64,000 nucleotides of DNA from Larix kaempferi (lineage: Eukaryota > Streptophyta > Pinopsida > Pinales > Pinaceae). Below, piece after piece: positions 23,840 through 33,949 of the stretch; the stretch's first letter is position 1; each line of letters starts with the position of its first letter. The stretch lies in NCBI GenBank assembly GCA_027924585.1, contig BSBM01000425.1, forward strand, positions 248,001-312,000, in the 5' to 3' direction. The translations under genes and the position numbers were made by a program. The notes under the pieces are model-generated. The model was not told the DNA's origin, searched no databases, and saw only the letters and a program-made list of their open reading frames with translations.

Positions 23840-24860
23840 GAAGGAACTCACCACAGAGTGTGAATGATATTCAGTCACAAAGAAAGAATTGACAGTTTCT
23901 TGATAAGCTTGGGCTTTACCAAAACTAAAGTTGTTCCTAACCTTTACCTTGAGGTTGTGGATGATGAACCTATCATACCATTATTGTATGACGATGATCT
24001 CTTTTTAATAAGGAATGAGAAACAGATCATGAAAAGAAAGAAGAAGATGGCTGCAGAAATGAAAATGAAAGATCTCAGATTGATGCATTACTTCCTAGGT
24101 CTAGAAGTATGGCAAGGCTCAGAAGGAATCTTTCTCAACCAGGGAAAGTATGCTGAGAAATATTAAAAGGAATTGATGTGTCGGAATGGCCACTCTCATG
24201 GATTCCAACTTGAATTTGTTAGCAGATGACTCTTCAGAGTTAGTGGATATAACTCTGTACAGACAAATTATTGGGTCACTGATGTATCTAATAAATACTA
24301 GGTCAGATATATGCTTTGCTGTGAATACCTTGAGTCAGTGTCTAGTGGAAACTAGATGTTTTCACCTGTTACTTGCAAAGCATGTGATCAGGTACCTAAA
24401 GGATATGATAGACTTTGATCTATGCTATATTGGAGATCATGACTTCAGATGGCTACACAAATGTTGATTGAGAAGAAAGTGTATTAGACAGGAAGAGCAC
24501 ATCGAGAAGATGTTATTGTCTAGGATCAACCATGAACTTATGGTTTAGCAGGAAGCAATCTAGTGTGGCTCTCAGCACAAGCGGAATATATGGGTGCTTG
24601 CTCTGCTAGTTGTGAAGAAGTATGGCTTCAAGATTGTTTGACTTAGAGATAGACCCAACTGTGATCCTATGTGACAAACAGAGTTGTACCAAAATGGTAG
24701 AGAATCTAGTGTTCCATGATAAGTCAAAGCACATAGAGATCTGACATTTCTATATACAAGATATGGTGCAGAAAGGAATTAAAGTTTGAATTTGTAACAA
24801 GTTACCAATGTACTAACCAAACCTCTACCTCAAGTAAAGCTTTCAGAGACAAACTTAATA
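23840..24860 (+). pseudogene. Copia reverse transcriptase and RNase H, broken
   Basis: Copia-type polymerase remnant that would copy element RNA into DNA. The first block (23864-24166) reads RIDSFLISLGFTKTKVVPNL and LLYDDDLFLI, where the active-site Y-V-D-D has become YDDD, then MKDLRLMHYFLGLEVW. After a frameshift near 24170, LVDITLYRQIIGSLMYL and SDICFAVNTLSQCLVE (24243-24350) give the RT/RNase H junction. RNase H follows in several frames to about 24860, with SRKQSSVALS-, FHDKSKHIEI- and MVQKGIKV-like pieces. Order and spacing are normal for copia; stops and shifts make it inactive. Confidence 0.85.
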
Positions 24861-24881
24861 TAGTTTAGAAGGACCCTCCTC

Positions 24882-24894
24882 GAAAGGGGGAGTG
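24882..24894 (+). other. First polypurine tract-like sequence in copia A
   Basis: GAAAGGGGGAGTG follows the end of RNase H at the usual distance for a copia polypurine tract, but the LTR does not start here. A second tract lies at 27336. Confidence 0.65.
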
Positions 24895-25080
24895 ATGTGA
24901 TCACTTATGATGAGATTGCCCACATCGAGAGTGAGGTTGATGATGTGGATACCTATATTGGTGATGCCGACAGAGAGGTTGGTGGATGGTCCTTAGACAG
25001 ATGTCTCCGATAAAGAAGAGGGATTGCATCATCCTTGAACACATGTTATAAAAGGAGTCATAGACGTATGTCTTTGAGAA

Positions 25081-25930
25081 TGAAGTCCTTGGTGGACATG
25101 AGGGGATTGGATCATCCCTGGACTTCAGCCCTAAAGAGAGCCGTAGACGTATGTCTTCGAGAATGAAGTCCTTGGTGGACATGAGAGGATTGGATCATCC
25201 CTGCACTTCAGTCCTAAAGAGAGCCGTAGACTTATGTCTTGAAGAATGAAGTCCTTGGTGGACATGAGGGGATTGGATCATCCCTGGACTTAGGTCCTAG
25301 AAAGAGCTGTAGACTTATGTCTTCGAGAATGAATTCCTTGGTGGACATGAGGGGATTGGATCATCCCTAGACTTCAGTTCTAAAGAAGGTCATAGACGTA
25401 TGTCTTCGAGAATGAAGTCCTGAATGAACAAGTAGGGGATTGTATCTTCCCCGGACTTCGGTCGCAGAATTGAGCCGTAGACTGGGTATCCAATAATGAA
25501 GTCCTGAATGAACAAGTAGGGGATTGTTTCTTCCCCAAGCTTCGGTCCCATAATTGAGCCGTAGACTGGGTCTCTGATAATGAAGTCCTGAATGAACAAG
25601 TAGGGGATTATATCTTCCCCAGACTTTGGTCCCAGAATTGAGCCGTAGACTGGGTCTCCGATAATGAAGTCCTGAATGAACAGGTAGGGGATTGTATCTT
25701 CCTCGGACTTTGGTCCTAGAATTGAGCCATAGACTAGGTCTCCGATAATGAAGTCCTGAATGAACAGGTAGGGGATTGTATCTTCCCCGGACTTTGGTCC
25801 CAGAATTGAGCCATAGACTGGGTCTCCGATAATGAAGTCCTGAATGAACAGGTAGGGGATTCTATCTTCCCTAGACCTTGGTCCCAGAATTGATCCGTAG
25901 ACTAATGTCTCTGAGAATTGAAGATAGGAT
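25081..25930 (+). repeat. 83/84 bp tandem repeat array in copia A
   Basis: About ten units start with TGAAGTCC at 25081, 25164, 25247, 25330 (TGAATTCC), 25413, 25497, 25581, 25665, 25749 and 25833, with a last decayed unit near 25919. The first five have CTTGGTGGACATGAGGGGAT and a period of 83; the later ones have CTGAATGAACAAGTAGGGGA and a period of 84. Because 84 is divisible by three, a long repetitive frame appears on the minus strand; this is a by-product of the repeat. Confidence 0.95.
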
Positions 25931-26212
25931 TGCATCATCCCTAGACATGAGACTTGTCTTAAAGGTACATGTGAGGACTACATCGTCCATGAACTGGGTT
26001 CAAAATGTACGTGATGGGATTGCATCGTCCCTAGAGATGAGACTTGTCTTAAAGTGATAAGGATTGATCATCCTGGAACTTGATCTGGATTGTATCATCC
26101 ATGGACCTATGTCCTAAAGAGAGCGGTATTGATCATCCTATAATATGATCGTGTGTGTTGCAGGGTATGCTACTATGCATACTTGATTTATGAGGATACT
26201 TGTATTGATATT

Positions 26213-26368
26213 GATGAGGATACTTGTATTGATGATGTGTATACTTGTATTGATGAGGATACTTGTATTGATGATGTGTATACTTGTATTGATGAGGATA
26301 CTTGTATTGATGATGTGTATACTTGTATTGATGAGGATACTTGTATTGATGATGTGTATACTTGTATT
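26213..26368 (+). repeat. 39 bp tandem repeat, four copies
   Basis: The unit GATGAGGATACTTGTATTGA plus TGATGTGTATACTTGTATT repeats four times almost perfectly, preceded by a short partial unit at 26191. Confidence 0.95.
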
Positions 26369-26384
26369 GGTGTGGATACTAATA

Positions 26385-27090
26385 CTGATGATCCAGATGT
26401 TGTAGATCGAGATGATCCAGATGCTGTTGATCGAGATGATCCAGATGTTGTAGATCGAGATGATCCAGATGCTGTAGATCGTGATGATCCAGATGTTGTA
26501 TATCGAGATGATCCAGATGCTATAGATCATGATGATCCAGATGTTGTAGATTGAGATGATCCAGATGTTGTAGATCATGATGATCCAGATGCTGTAGATC
26601 CAGATGTTGTAGATTGAGATGATCTATATGCTATAGATCGTGATAATCCAGATGCTGTAGATCGAGATGATCTAGATGCTGTAGATCGTGATGATCCAGA
26701 TGCTATAGATCAAGATGATCCAGATGCTGTAGATCGTGACGATCCAGATGCTGTAGATGGAGATGATCCAGATGCTGTAGATCGTGATGATCTAGATGAT
26801 GTAGATCGAGATGATCCAGATGCTGTAGATAAGGATGATCTAGATGTTGTAGATCGAGATGATCCAGATGCTGTAGATCGTGATGATCCAGATGTTGTAT
26901 ATCAAGATGATCCAGATGTTGTAGATCGAGATGATCCAGATGTTGTAGATCGAGATGATCCAGATGCTGTAGATTGTGATGATCCAGATGCTGTAGATCG
27001 AGATGATCCAGATGCTGTAGATCGAGATGATCCATATACTGTAGATCATGATGATCTAGATGCTGTAGATCAAGATGATCTTGATGCTAA
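26385..27090 (+). repeat. 24 bp minisatellite, about 29 copies
   Basis: The unit GATGATCCAGATGYTGTAGA TCGW repeats with point changes for about 700 bp. One frame would read DDPDAVDR repeats on the plus strand, and minus frames would read HLDHLDLQ-like or IYSIWIIS-like repeats. None has a start context or domain, and CGA to TGA changes break the plus frame, so coding is unlikely. Confidence 0.95.
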
Positions 27091-27335
27091 TGATCGTATG
27101 ATGACGATGCTGATGATCGTGAGGATCCAGATGTTGATGTTGTTGTAACTGTTCGAGTCCTGCAGAAGATAAAGACTCAGTACTGAAGATGTTGATGTTC
27201 CAGTATTGAAGATGTTCCAGTAACTGCTTGAGTTACTGATGATGTTGAGAAAGCTTCCAATGATTTATAGATATATCATGTATGATGTTGATGACTCCTT
27301 GCTCGTGCAGATGCTGTTATAATACCCTTCTCATT

Positions 27336-27344
27336 AAGGGGGAG
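27336..27344 (+). other. Polypurine tract of copia A
   Basis: AAGGGGGAG lies directly against the 3' LTR start TGTTGAG, the expected second-strand primer position. Confidence 0.85.
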
Positions 27345-27950
27345 TGTTGAGATATTGTAACTTCAAAGAATATTATATTTGTACTTTATTATTCTGGAGA
27401 TGTTTCATTCCTCCTTGAAGATCTTATTGTATATCCAGAGATCTTTATTCCTCCGTCAGATTGTGGTAACTTGGGTTATTAGACTTCCCTAGTGGAGGTC
27501 GGCCCTGTATGTGTTATGTGGGTCAAAGGGTTATTAGACCACCCTAGAGGGGTCGGCCCAGTCAGTTGTAGTGGGGTATTTAACCCAATGGTTAAATACG
27601 AGCCTACATGATTTGTGTAAAAGACAAGTCGGAGTAGTGTATAAATAGAGGAGGTGTATTCCTCATTTTACACACACACTCACTCACTTGAGAGTGGCGC
27701 ACTTATGAGAGAGAGGTCTGCTATGGAGAAGGAGGAGCTTATGCTCAGGGTTACATCTTTTGTATTTGCTGGTCATCTATATTGAGGAAGCTTTGCTGGG
27801 TTTTCTACCCCATGAGGGTTTCCCAAGATAAATCTGTGTCTCTTGTGTTTATGCTATGCTTGTCATTTCTTCAGTGATCCTGTATATGCTATTATTGTGA
27901 AATGGAATGTAATGCTGCTATTTTCTGTCTTAGCATATTAAATCTTAACA
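27345..27950 (+). repeat. 3' LTR of copia element A
   Basis: It begins TGTTGAGATATTGTAAC and ends AAATCTTAACA, 606 bp, the same length as the 5' copy. The TATA box is at 27640-27647. Confidence 0.92.
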
Positions 27951-28440
27951 AGAAGGCCTACCAATTGAATTTGATGACCATGAAGGCATCGAAAACCCTC
28001 TACTTGGTTCTGAAAATTTGAGTGATAACAATGCTAAAAATGAAGAAGAGGACCCTCTGGGAGGTTCAGAGTTCGAATCCTCGAGGGCAGAGGAAGAAAA
28101 TTCAAGGAACTTGGATGTATTAAGGGATTCAGACGCTGGTGGAGAAGGAATTCGTGATTCGACAGTTGATGAAAACGTGGAATTGAAGCAAGTGGGTTTG
28201 GATAATGAGGGTTTGGGGAATGAAGGTTGGATGGATGAGGGTTTTGGAGACGAATATTTTAGCTATGATGGTTGGTGGAAGCGTCAGACGGCTTCATTGA
28301 CACAGCCCAATAATCTATGGTCGATTGTGGTCTCTACTGCTCTGCTGGGGATTGTATATTTGGGGCAGCGGTGGCACCACGAATGTTGGAACAACAAGCA
28401 GCTAAGGCTACAGCTCTGTGCAAAGGACGAGCTATCTTGA
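27951..28440 (+). pseudogene. ATI1/ATI2-like, C-terminal part after copia insertion
   Basis: Continues the frame broken at 20407 with EGLPIEFDDHEG. An acidic, disordered stretch (about 28018-28250) is followed by YDGWWKRQTASL, NNLWSIVVSTALLGIVYLGQ and RWHHECW (28265-28395). The WWKR motif, the single membrane-spanning helix and GQRW are the signature of plant ATI1/ATI2, type-II-like membrane proteins of the ER and plastid-associated bodies that bind ATG8. The frame ends TCTTGA at 28435-28440, shorter at the C-terminus than the usual family tail, so a further exon or truncation is possible. The gene cannot give a normal protein while copia A separates the halves. Confidence 0.75.
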
Positions 28441-28722
28441 ATTATTTATTTTGTTTATGTTTATGCTTGCCTTTTAACATCCTTTGATACCTACTTTCTC
28501 TATAAGACCTCTTCTATTTGAATCAAAATGGAAAACTGAAATTAACCAGGATTTAGTCAAATGTTTCCATCTGTCTTTGAAAATCCGAGTCATGAAATTT
28601 CTTAGTTGATTTTGTATTTTGCTAGATACTGTATGCTGGAGAGAAAATTGTGGTTGCAAATTTTATTTATTTATGATTTAGAGTGTGGTTTCACCCCTGA
28701 ATAAGAATGTTGTTTTTATATG
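28441..28722. other. Flank between the ATI1-like fragment and element C
   Basis: A/T-rich, no gene seen. It could be 3' untranslated or intron sequence of the ATI1-like gene. Element C inserted at its end, and the same flank resumes at 45078. Confidence 0.4.
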
Positions 28723-29008
28723 ACATGTGTTGACACCAGGTCTGAGGAAACCTAAAATTTTTGCTAAAAGGTCCTAAGAGAAAAAATCATCACAAAAAGG
28801 GTTGAATTGAAGGTTTTTATATAAAAGTATAGAAGAAAAACCCATATTTATAAAGTCCTCCAGCAAATATATGTAAGGGTTAAGCCCCAATCAAGTTCGG
28901 TCGGCGGAGATATTATAGATCAAGATCAACGGTCAATATCAACCCCTCGTCGCCAATGTAATCGCCAACAAATGGTGGAGGGTGGTAGCGGACATAATAC
29001 CACCAAGG

Positions 29009-29500
29009 CACGTGTCCGATATTCATTCATCCACGTATGGATAAAGGTGTATCAGAAACCACTATAGCACCGCACGGAACCACCCATTATGGAAATGTGG
29101 AAAGATACCTTACGTGGCAAGATGGGACCCAACACGTGGCAAACAGGGAAAGCTTGGTAGGGCCATGGCACGTGGCATCATACTTTACAATGATCGGAAG
29201 GTTGATACATACCTAAATAAAATCAACGGCCAACGTTTCATCCGCGGCCAGGAACATTCACACGGGATATAAGGAAAAGTGGTCGCGGAGAATAAACCAC
29301 CATAACAGGTGTCAACAAATGGTGTATCCGCGTGGGGAGCAAACCGGAAAAAGAAACCGCCTTTTCGATCGCGGATACCACCGGTGGAATAAAGGGGGAC
29401 GATATCTGACGGTCCAAAACAAAGCTTCGAAGATCAACGGTTGGATATGACCCGCGTTCATAAAGGTGCAAGAAGGTTATTTTAAAAAGGCTTATATAAA
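29009..29500 (+). promoter_or_regulatory. LTR C promoter: four ACGT-core elements and TATA box
   Basis: CACGTGTCC (29009), TACGTGGC (29111), CACGTGGC (29133) and CACGTGGC (29169) lie within 170 bp, followed by TATATAAA at 29493-29500. CACGTGGC is the core of G-box/ABRE sites bound by plant bZIP factors in abscisic acid and stress responses. The same set is in the 3' LTR (40303, 40405, 40427, 40463 and TATA at 40788), with one site changed to CACGTGGA. Expected transcription start is about 25-35 bases after the TATA box, roughly 140 bases before the LTR reading frame. Function is inferred. Confidence 0.6.
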
Positions 29501-29670
29501 AAGAAAGGGCTCCACATAATGACATTTTGCATGTGTCATTATCCTGGAGAGCTCCGAAGACTGGTGGAAGCTGGCGATTGCGACAGAAGGTGAAAAGCGA
29601 GCACTTACAGGTAGGGTCTGGTGACCTGTCACACTTTTTAAACGGAATTTTGTTTAAAAGAAGCGTTTAA

Positions 29671-32600
29671 ATGGAGACTGTGCAAGATATAGACGTTTTT
29701 AGGTCAAAAGATGCCCTAGAAGACAGATATGAAGATGTTTACGATACCCAAATTAGGTTTCCGGTATCCGATGTAAAAATTATGTTGTCTGAGTTATTAA
29801 AAGAGGGTATAGACCCCCATAGGGTTCACCAGTCGTCTCTGATAGCTTTTTGCCCAGACCAATTTCCTGTTTTCCCAGAATTTGTCTCCTGGTGTGCCGA
29901 AAATTATTCCCGGGAAGAAAGAGTCGTTTTAAACAGCCAGAAAACCAGAGCCATTTGCAAAATCAATCCAGCCGAATTGATTAGAGCCCTGGAAGTAGAT
30001 TTGCCCCAAACCTTGGACACTGAGGTTTTTTCTGAGGTTTCAATTATTGAAAATTTTCATCATGCTTCTCAGAGTGATAGGGAAATGTTTTTGTCGACGT
30101 GTCTCAGACCAGAGACTAGCATTTCGGAACTCCCTTACCCTTTAGATATCAATCTTTTTAATGAAAATACTCAGTTGGTCTTGACACTGTTGGCCGTAGT
30201 TTTAGGGTTAGATACGGATTTGTATATAACTAAGTTTCAATTGAGTTTATTGTATAGAATAAGTATAGTCCAGTCGGGAATTGACGAAAGTCAAATTCCC
30301 CGACTAACTTTTGAAACATTCATAGCAGAAAGGATTCATGACCAGATGGTCAATTTTTCCACGCACAAACATTTCAGGTTTCAGGCCTTTTTAATGAGAA
30401 TGATTATGGTATCCAGTCAGGAAGAATTACAGTTCCCAGAAATTGTTTTCACAACTCCACTGGAAAATAATATGTTCAATTTTATCAACTACATGCTCTC
30501 AGCGATCTTTAAGATGATTTTCAGAAAAAATCTACCTAGAGTACTGCCGGAAATGCAGGTATCAATGCAATTGAATACAGAGTATGCTACAGGGGATTGG
30601 TTTTTATCGAAAGATAGTACAGTAGTCAGATTGTATGGATTTAAGCATAAACCCTATGTGTTACCAGCATTCCTCACTTTGAGGATTTTCGCCTTGGAAT
30701 TCTTAAGACAGAAATTGATTGTAGAAGATAACAATTTTTTAGTTCACAGACAAGCAACGGACATTAAATACCCTTTCACATTAGGTCTATTCACAATAAA
30801 GAATAAGAACGCTGCTGTATATATAGAGAAGTTGTTAAAAGACATGAATTTTGAGACAGATGCGGCTATGGAATATGACCCATTAAATATCATATCCAAA
30901 CGAAGAATTGAGCATCGTATCAAGGCTCTGAATCATCAAATTGTTGAAGGGATGGCAGACAGAGCCAACTGGCTTGAATACAAAGAAGAAATTATTCCAG
31001 ACACGTTCGATAAAGAAATGTCATTGGAAGAAGCAACGGCAGAAACATAAAGCAAAATAAATACTGCATTAGTGGGGTCCAAAAGACCTATACAGGACAT
31101 TATGATCATTGATGATGAAGAGACAGAAAAAGGAAAAAGATTGAAAACCGATGAGTCACAAGAATTGACAACAATTTCAGAAGAAGCAAAAGCGACAGAA
31201 GATGAAATACCAGAGGTTACAGTGAAGGAATACAACATTGAAGAAACCCCTATAGGGGGTGATGTAAATAGACCCAGGAATATCATGGACGTATTTGATG
31301 AACATAGTAAAAATAAACAGGAATCCGCGAAGCAAACAAGTCAATTGTTTCCGAAGGTCAGGAATATATCAAATAATGAAGTGAGCTTATTTACCAGCAG
31401 GAACATCAAAGAAAATTCTTTGAAATTTTCAGTTGTGACAAAAAACAAGATCTCAGAGATGAAGATAGACTTGTCAAAAGTAAATGCCCCTGATAAAAAT
31501 TTTTTACATAGACAAGCTGGAGAGGTCATATACTCAGACTATTTGGGGGCCACATTGAGAGCAGACAAACTGAAGAATTCAGTAGACAAATTAAATAATC
31601 AGTTGAGACAGGAAAAGGCGGAGAATAAGTCTCGACAACAGCAAATTAAGAAATTGCAAATAGATTTGACTAATAAAGATGGAGATGCAGCCACTAAACT
31701 GCTCAAGGAGAAGGAAGATGTGATCTTAACATTGAGACGAAAATTAAAAATCCCAGACACTGTACTCATTCAAGGTGCAGAATTGACAGTATTAGAAAAA
31801 GAGAAAGAAGAACTATCTAACGAAGTCAATGATGTCACTGCTAAAATGTTAAAGCTTTCTGACGAAAAGGATTGTTGGGAAAAAGAAAGGTTCATTTTAG
31901 AAGAACAGTTAGTAACAGCAAGAAAACAATTAGCAGAGAATAGTCAACAACAAGTACCGACATGCTCAGAAGAGGATAAAACCGGTGTAGATGGAATTTT
32001 ACAGGCAATGTCACAAATAAGTTTAAAAGATAATGAAATCAAATTGTTAAAGACAGAAGTACAGAAATTGAAAGAAGAAAATGAAGTAAAAGAGAAAGAA
32101 ATAAAAACTTTGCAGGCAAAAAATCAGGAATTGAGCAATAATAATAAAGGACTAGCAGCTCATGTAACAGGGCAAGCTGCTATGTAGGGGTGTAAACATA
32201 TGGTGTGGGACCAGATCATTAAAGAGGTTGAAAAACTTAGGCCATATCTGGATTATATAACAGTTAAAGAAAAGGTAGCCAAAGATGCCTTCGAAAGTTG
32301 CCGAGCAGTCAGGGAGAGCCTGAATAGAAAGCCGAAAGAAGTAGCCCAGAGAGCAATAACATTTTTAAACAATCTATCTGAGGCAGACCTGACAGCCATG
32401 AGTATAACGAACAGAATTTCTGTCATCACTTGGGCCAGAAGGATCTTGGGAAAATACTCACATGTCGAAAATGTCGAGGCTAAAGCAGGAGAAATAAGGA
32501 AAGAAGTAATCCAGTTCAAAAAGCAATTTGAAAAGTTAGTGAATAAGGGATTCCCAGCTTTCTGGGACGAAAAGAGTGAATTAATTCCTCCAAATGAATA

Positions 32601-32877
32601 TAAAAGATTACTGTTTGATATCAGGATGGATCACCGAAATTTCCAGCAGCTAGATCATATGCTCACAGGAAAAATTCTAATGGAGAAAATGTCAGGGGAA
32701 TTTGAAATTTTAAATATGCTAATTTCAACTTGTGCAAACCTTCTTCCTATTTCTTATGCAGGTCATATTGAGATGCGAGTCTTGGTGAAGGAAATGACCA
32801 GTTATGACTTACCCACGGTTGACCAGTGGAATTATGTGGAGAAGTACGGAAAGACCAGATATTCTGTTCATACCTAG
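29671..32877 (+). pseudogene. LTR-borne accessory protein, 5' LTR copy, two stops
   Basis: A 1,069-codon frame opening with ATG at 29671 (METVQDIDVFRSKDALED) and ending TAG at 32875. Two in-frame stops break it: TAA at 31048 and TAG at 32185; both are sense codons in the 3' LTR copy. No frameshift separates the copies. Residues 1-455 look globular and helix-rich, with no motif I recognise. Residues about 468-495 are basic then acidic, with KRP and KGKRLK clusters resembling a bipartite nuclear signal. About 500-625 is charged and probably flexible. About 630-838 is a strong coiled coil (KLKNSVDKLNNQLRQEKAEN). The last 225 residues are helical (MVWDQIIKEVEKLRPYL). Function unknown; not gag, protease, polymerase or a typical envelope, since no signal peptide or membrane span is evident. 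Confidence 0.85.
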
Positions 32878-33160
32878 ATGCACTTGAAACTCTTGCCATG
32901 TGGCAAAAGGGTGATATCCAAAAAGTTTTTCCAAGTGGCAAAAAGACATTTTTATTTTAAATTTGTAATATTATTTGAAAGACGGTTATGGGTTACTCGA
33001 AGACAGTTATCTTTTAGTTAAACATTTTTAATTATTAATTAGAAGAAGCATTTATGAAGAGCTTCTTCTAAAAAATTTTGTATAAAAACAATGGAGGTCA
33101 TTGTTGAAGGGGTTGGAAATTTTTTGAGAAACAAGTATGTTTTGAAGTTTATTTTTGAGA

Positions 33161-33166
33161 AATAAA
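33161..33166 (+). terminator. Putative polyadenylation signal after the LTR frame
   Basis: AATAAA lies about 280 bases after the stop of the LTR reading frame, in A/T-rich sequence. A second AATAAA is at 33757-33762, 15 bases before the LTR end. Either could end a short transcript carrying only the LTR gene; the 3' LTR has the same signals. Confidence 0.45.
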
Positions 33167-33780
33167 AGCAGTACAGTGATGGTACCTATCTTTTGATATC
33201 AGAGATTCATGAGTTAATCAGTCTTACCGTCTGTTATTCTCCTTATCTTTATATGTGCATGTTTACTTTCTTCGTTATATCTCCCATAGTGTTTTTCTTC
33301 CATATTTAAATGAGCATTTGAAATAACTTGAGATTCATACTGGTTATGCCTCATTTTATTTGCATTTAAATATCCATTATATTCTCCAAAGTTGACAATA
33401 GATTCATCCTGGATAGATGCCTGTTGTTGATGGAATGTCTCTACTTCTTTCTATGTCACCTGAAAAATCAAATTGACTGTAATATGATTACTATCTTGCC
33501 TCTGTGTAAATTTGTATGGTGAAAGTCTCTTACTGGTTTATTATACATTTGAAAGATTCGACTCCATGCCCAATGTTTCTTGTTTACCTTTTCGACCAGA
33601 AGATATTTTTTGAGAAATTTTAAGAGAACCTTTGTATATTTTAGCCTTCACATATATATCAAGAGAGAGCCCTCTCTGGTGGAGAAAATGGCTAGTTTTT
33701 CTACCTAAAGCTTGGTTTGAAATAGGTTACCTTAGGTCTTATTTTCTTACAACCGGAATAAAATCTAAGTGCTAACATTT

Positions 33781-33798
33781 TGGCGCCGTTGCCGGGGA
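33781..33798 (+). other. Primer binding site, Asp-tRNA type
   Basis: TGGCGCCGTTGCCGGGGA, three bases after the LTR end, is complementary to the 3' end of plant tRNA-Asp, the primer used by Athila and several Tat-type elements. The following CCGAA nearly continues the match. Confidence 0.92.
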
Positions 33799-33949
33799 CC
33801 GAAAGTGAAATTTTCCCTGGGAGAAACGACAAAGAAAGCTCAAATTTCTTGGGCAAGGAAGTTTGAAACAAGTTGGTTGTAGATATTGCCCTGGCGACTT
33901 CACTTGTGACAGTTTTCAGAAGTTTTGAGAGTAATTTGAGAAAGACATT

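Larger units (their letters stand above)
20408..27950 (+). mobile_element. Ty1/copia element A, decayed, inserted in ATI1-like sequence
   Basis: A 7.5 kb element with LTRs of 606 bp each (20408-21013 and 27345-27950), TG...CA ends, an initiator-Met primer site and a polypurine tract next to the 3' LTR. The target duplication is AGAAG after the 3' LTR (27951-27955) and AGAAT before the 5' LTR (20403-20407), one mismatch; the surrounding ATI1-like reading frame shows AGAAG is original. Only part of RT and RNase H remains. Gag, protease and integrase were not found. About 2.4 kb between RNase H and the 3' LTR is mostly tandem repeats. Confidence 0.9.
28728..33777 (+). repeat. 5' LTR of element C (5,050 bp)
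   Basis: It begins TGTTGACACCAGGTC and ends AAATCTAAGTGCTAACA. The first 0.8 kb holds ACGT-core promoter motifs and a TATA box, then comes a 3.2 kb reading frame, then about 0.9 kb of A/T-rich sequence with AATAAA at 33161-33166 and again at 33757-33762. It is unusually long for an LTR, and it is coding. Confidence 0.95.

Noticed and set aside
25390-25938. 182-residue repetitive minus-strand frame
   Set aside because: It is produced by the 84 bp tandem repeat, whose length is divisible by three; no start context or domain.
26138-27049. Long acidic (plus) and His/Leu/Ile-rich (minus) repetitive frames
   Set aside because: Open in several frames at once because the units are 39 and 24 bp; the sequence is a minisatellite within a transposon.
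26385-27090. CRISPR-like regular array
   Set aside because: Units are directly adjacent without unique spacers, in a plant nuclear sequence.
31072-31074. Separate second gene starting at 31072
   Set aside because: It starts with GTG and is the same frame as 29671 after a stop that is absent from the 3' LTR copy; one gene, not two.
30936-31286. Antisense frames in the LTR gene of element C (also 42231-42581)
   Set aside because: Shadows of the sense frame created by its composition; not better conserved than expected.
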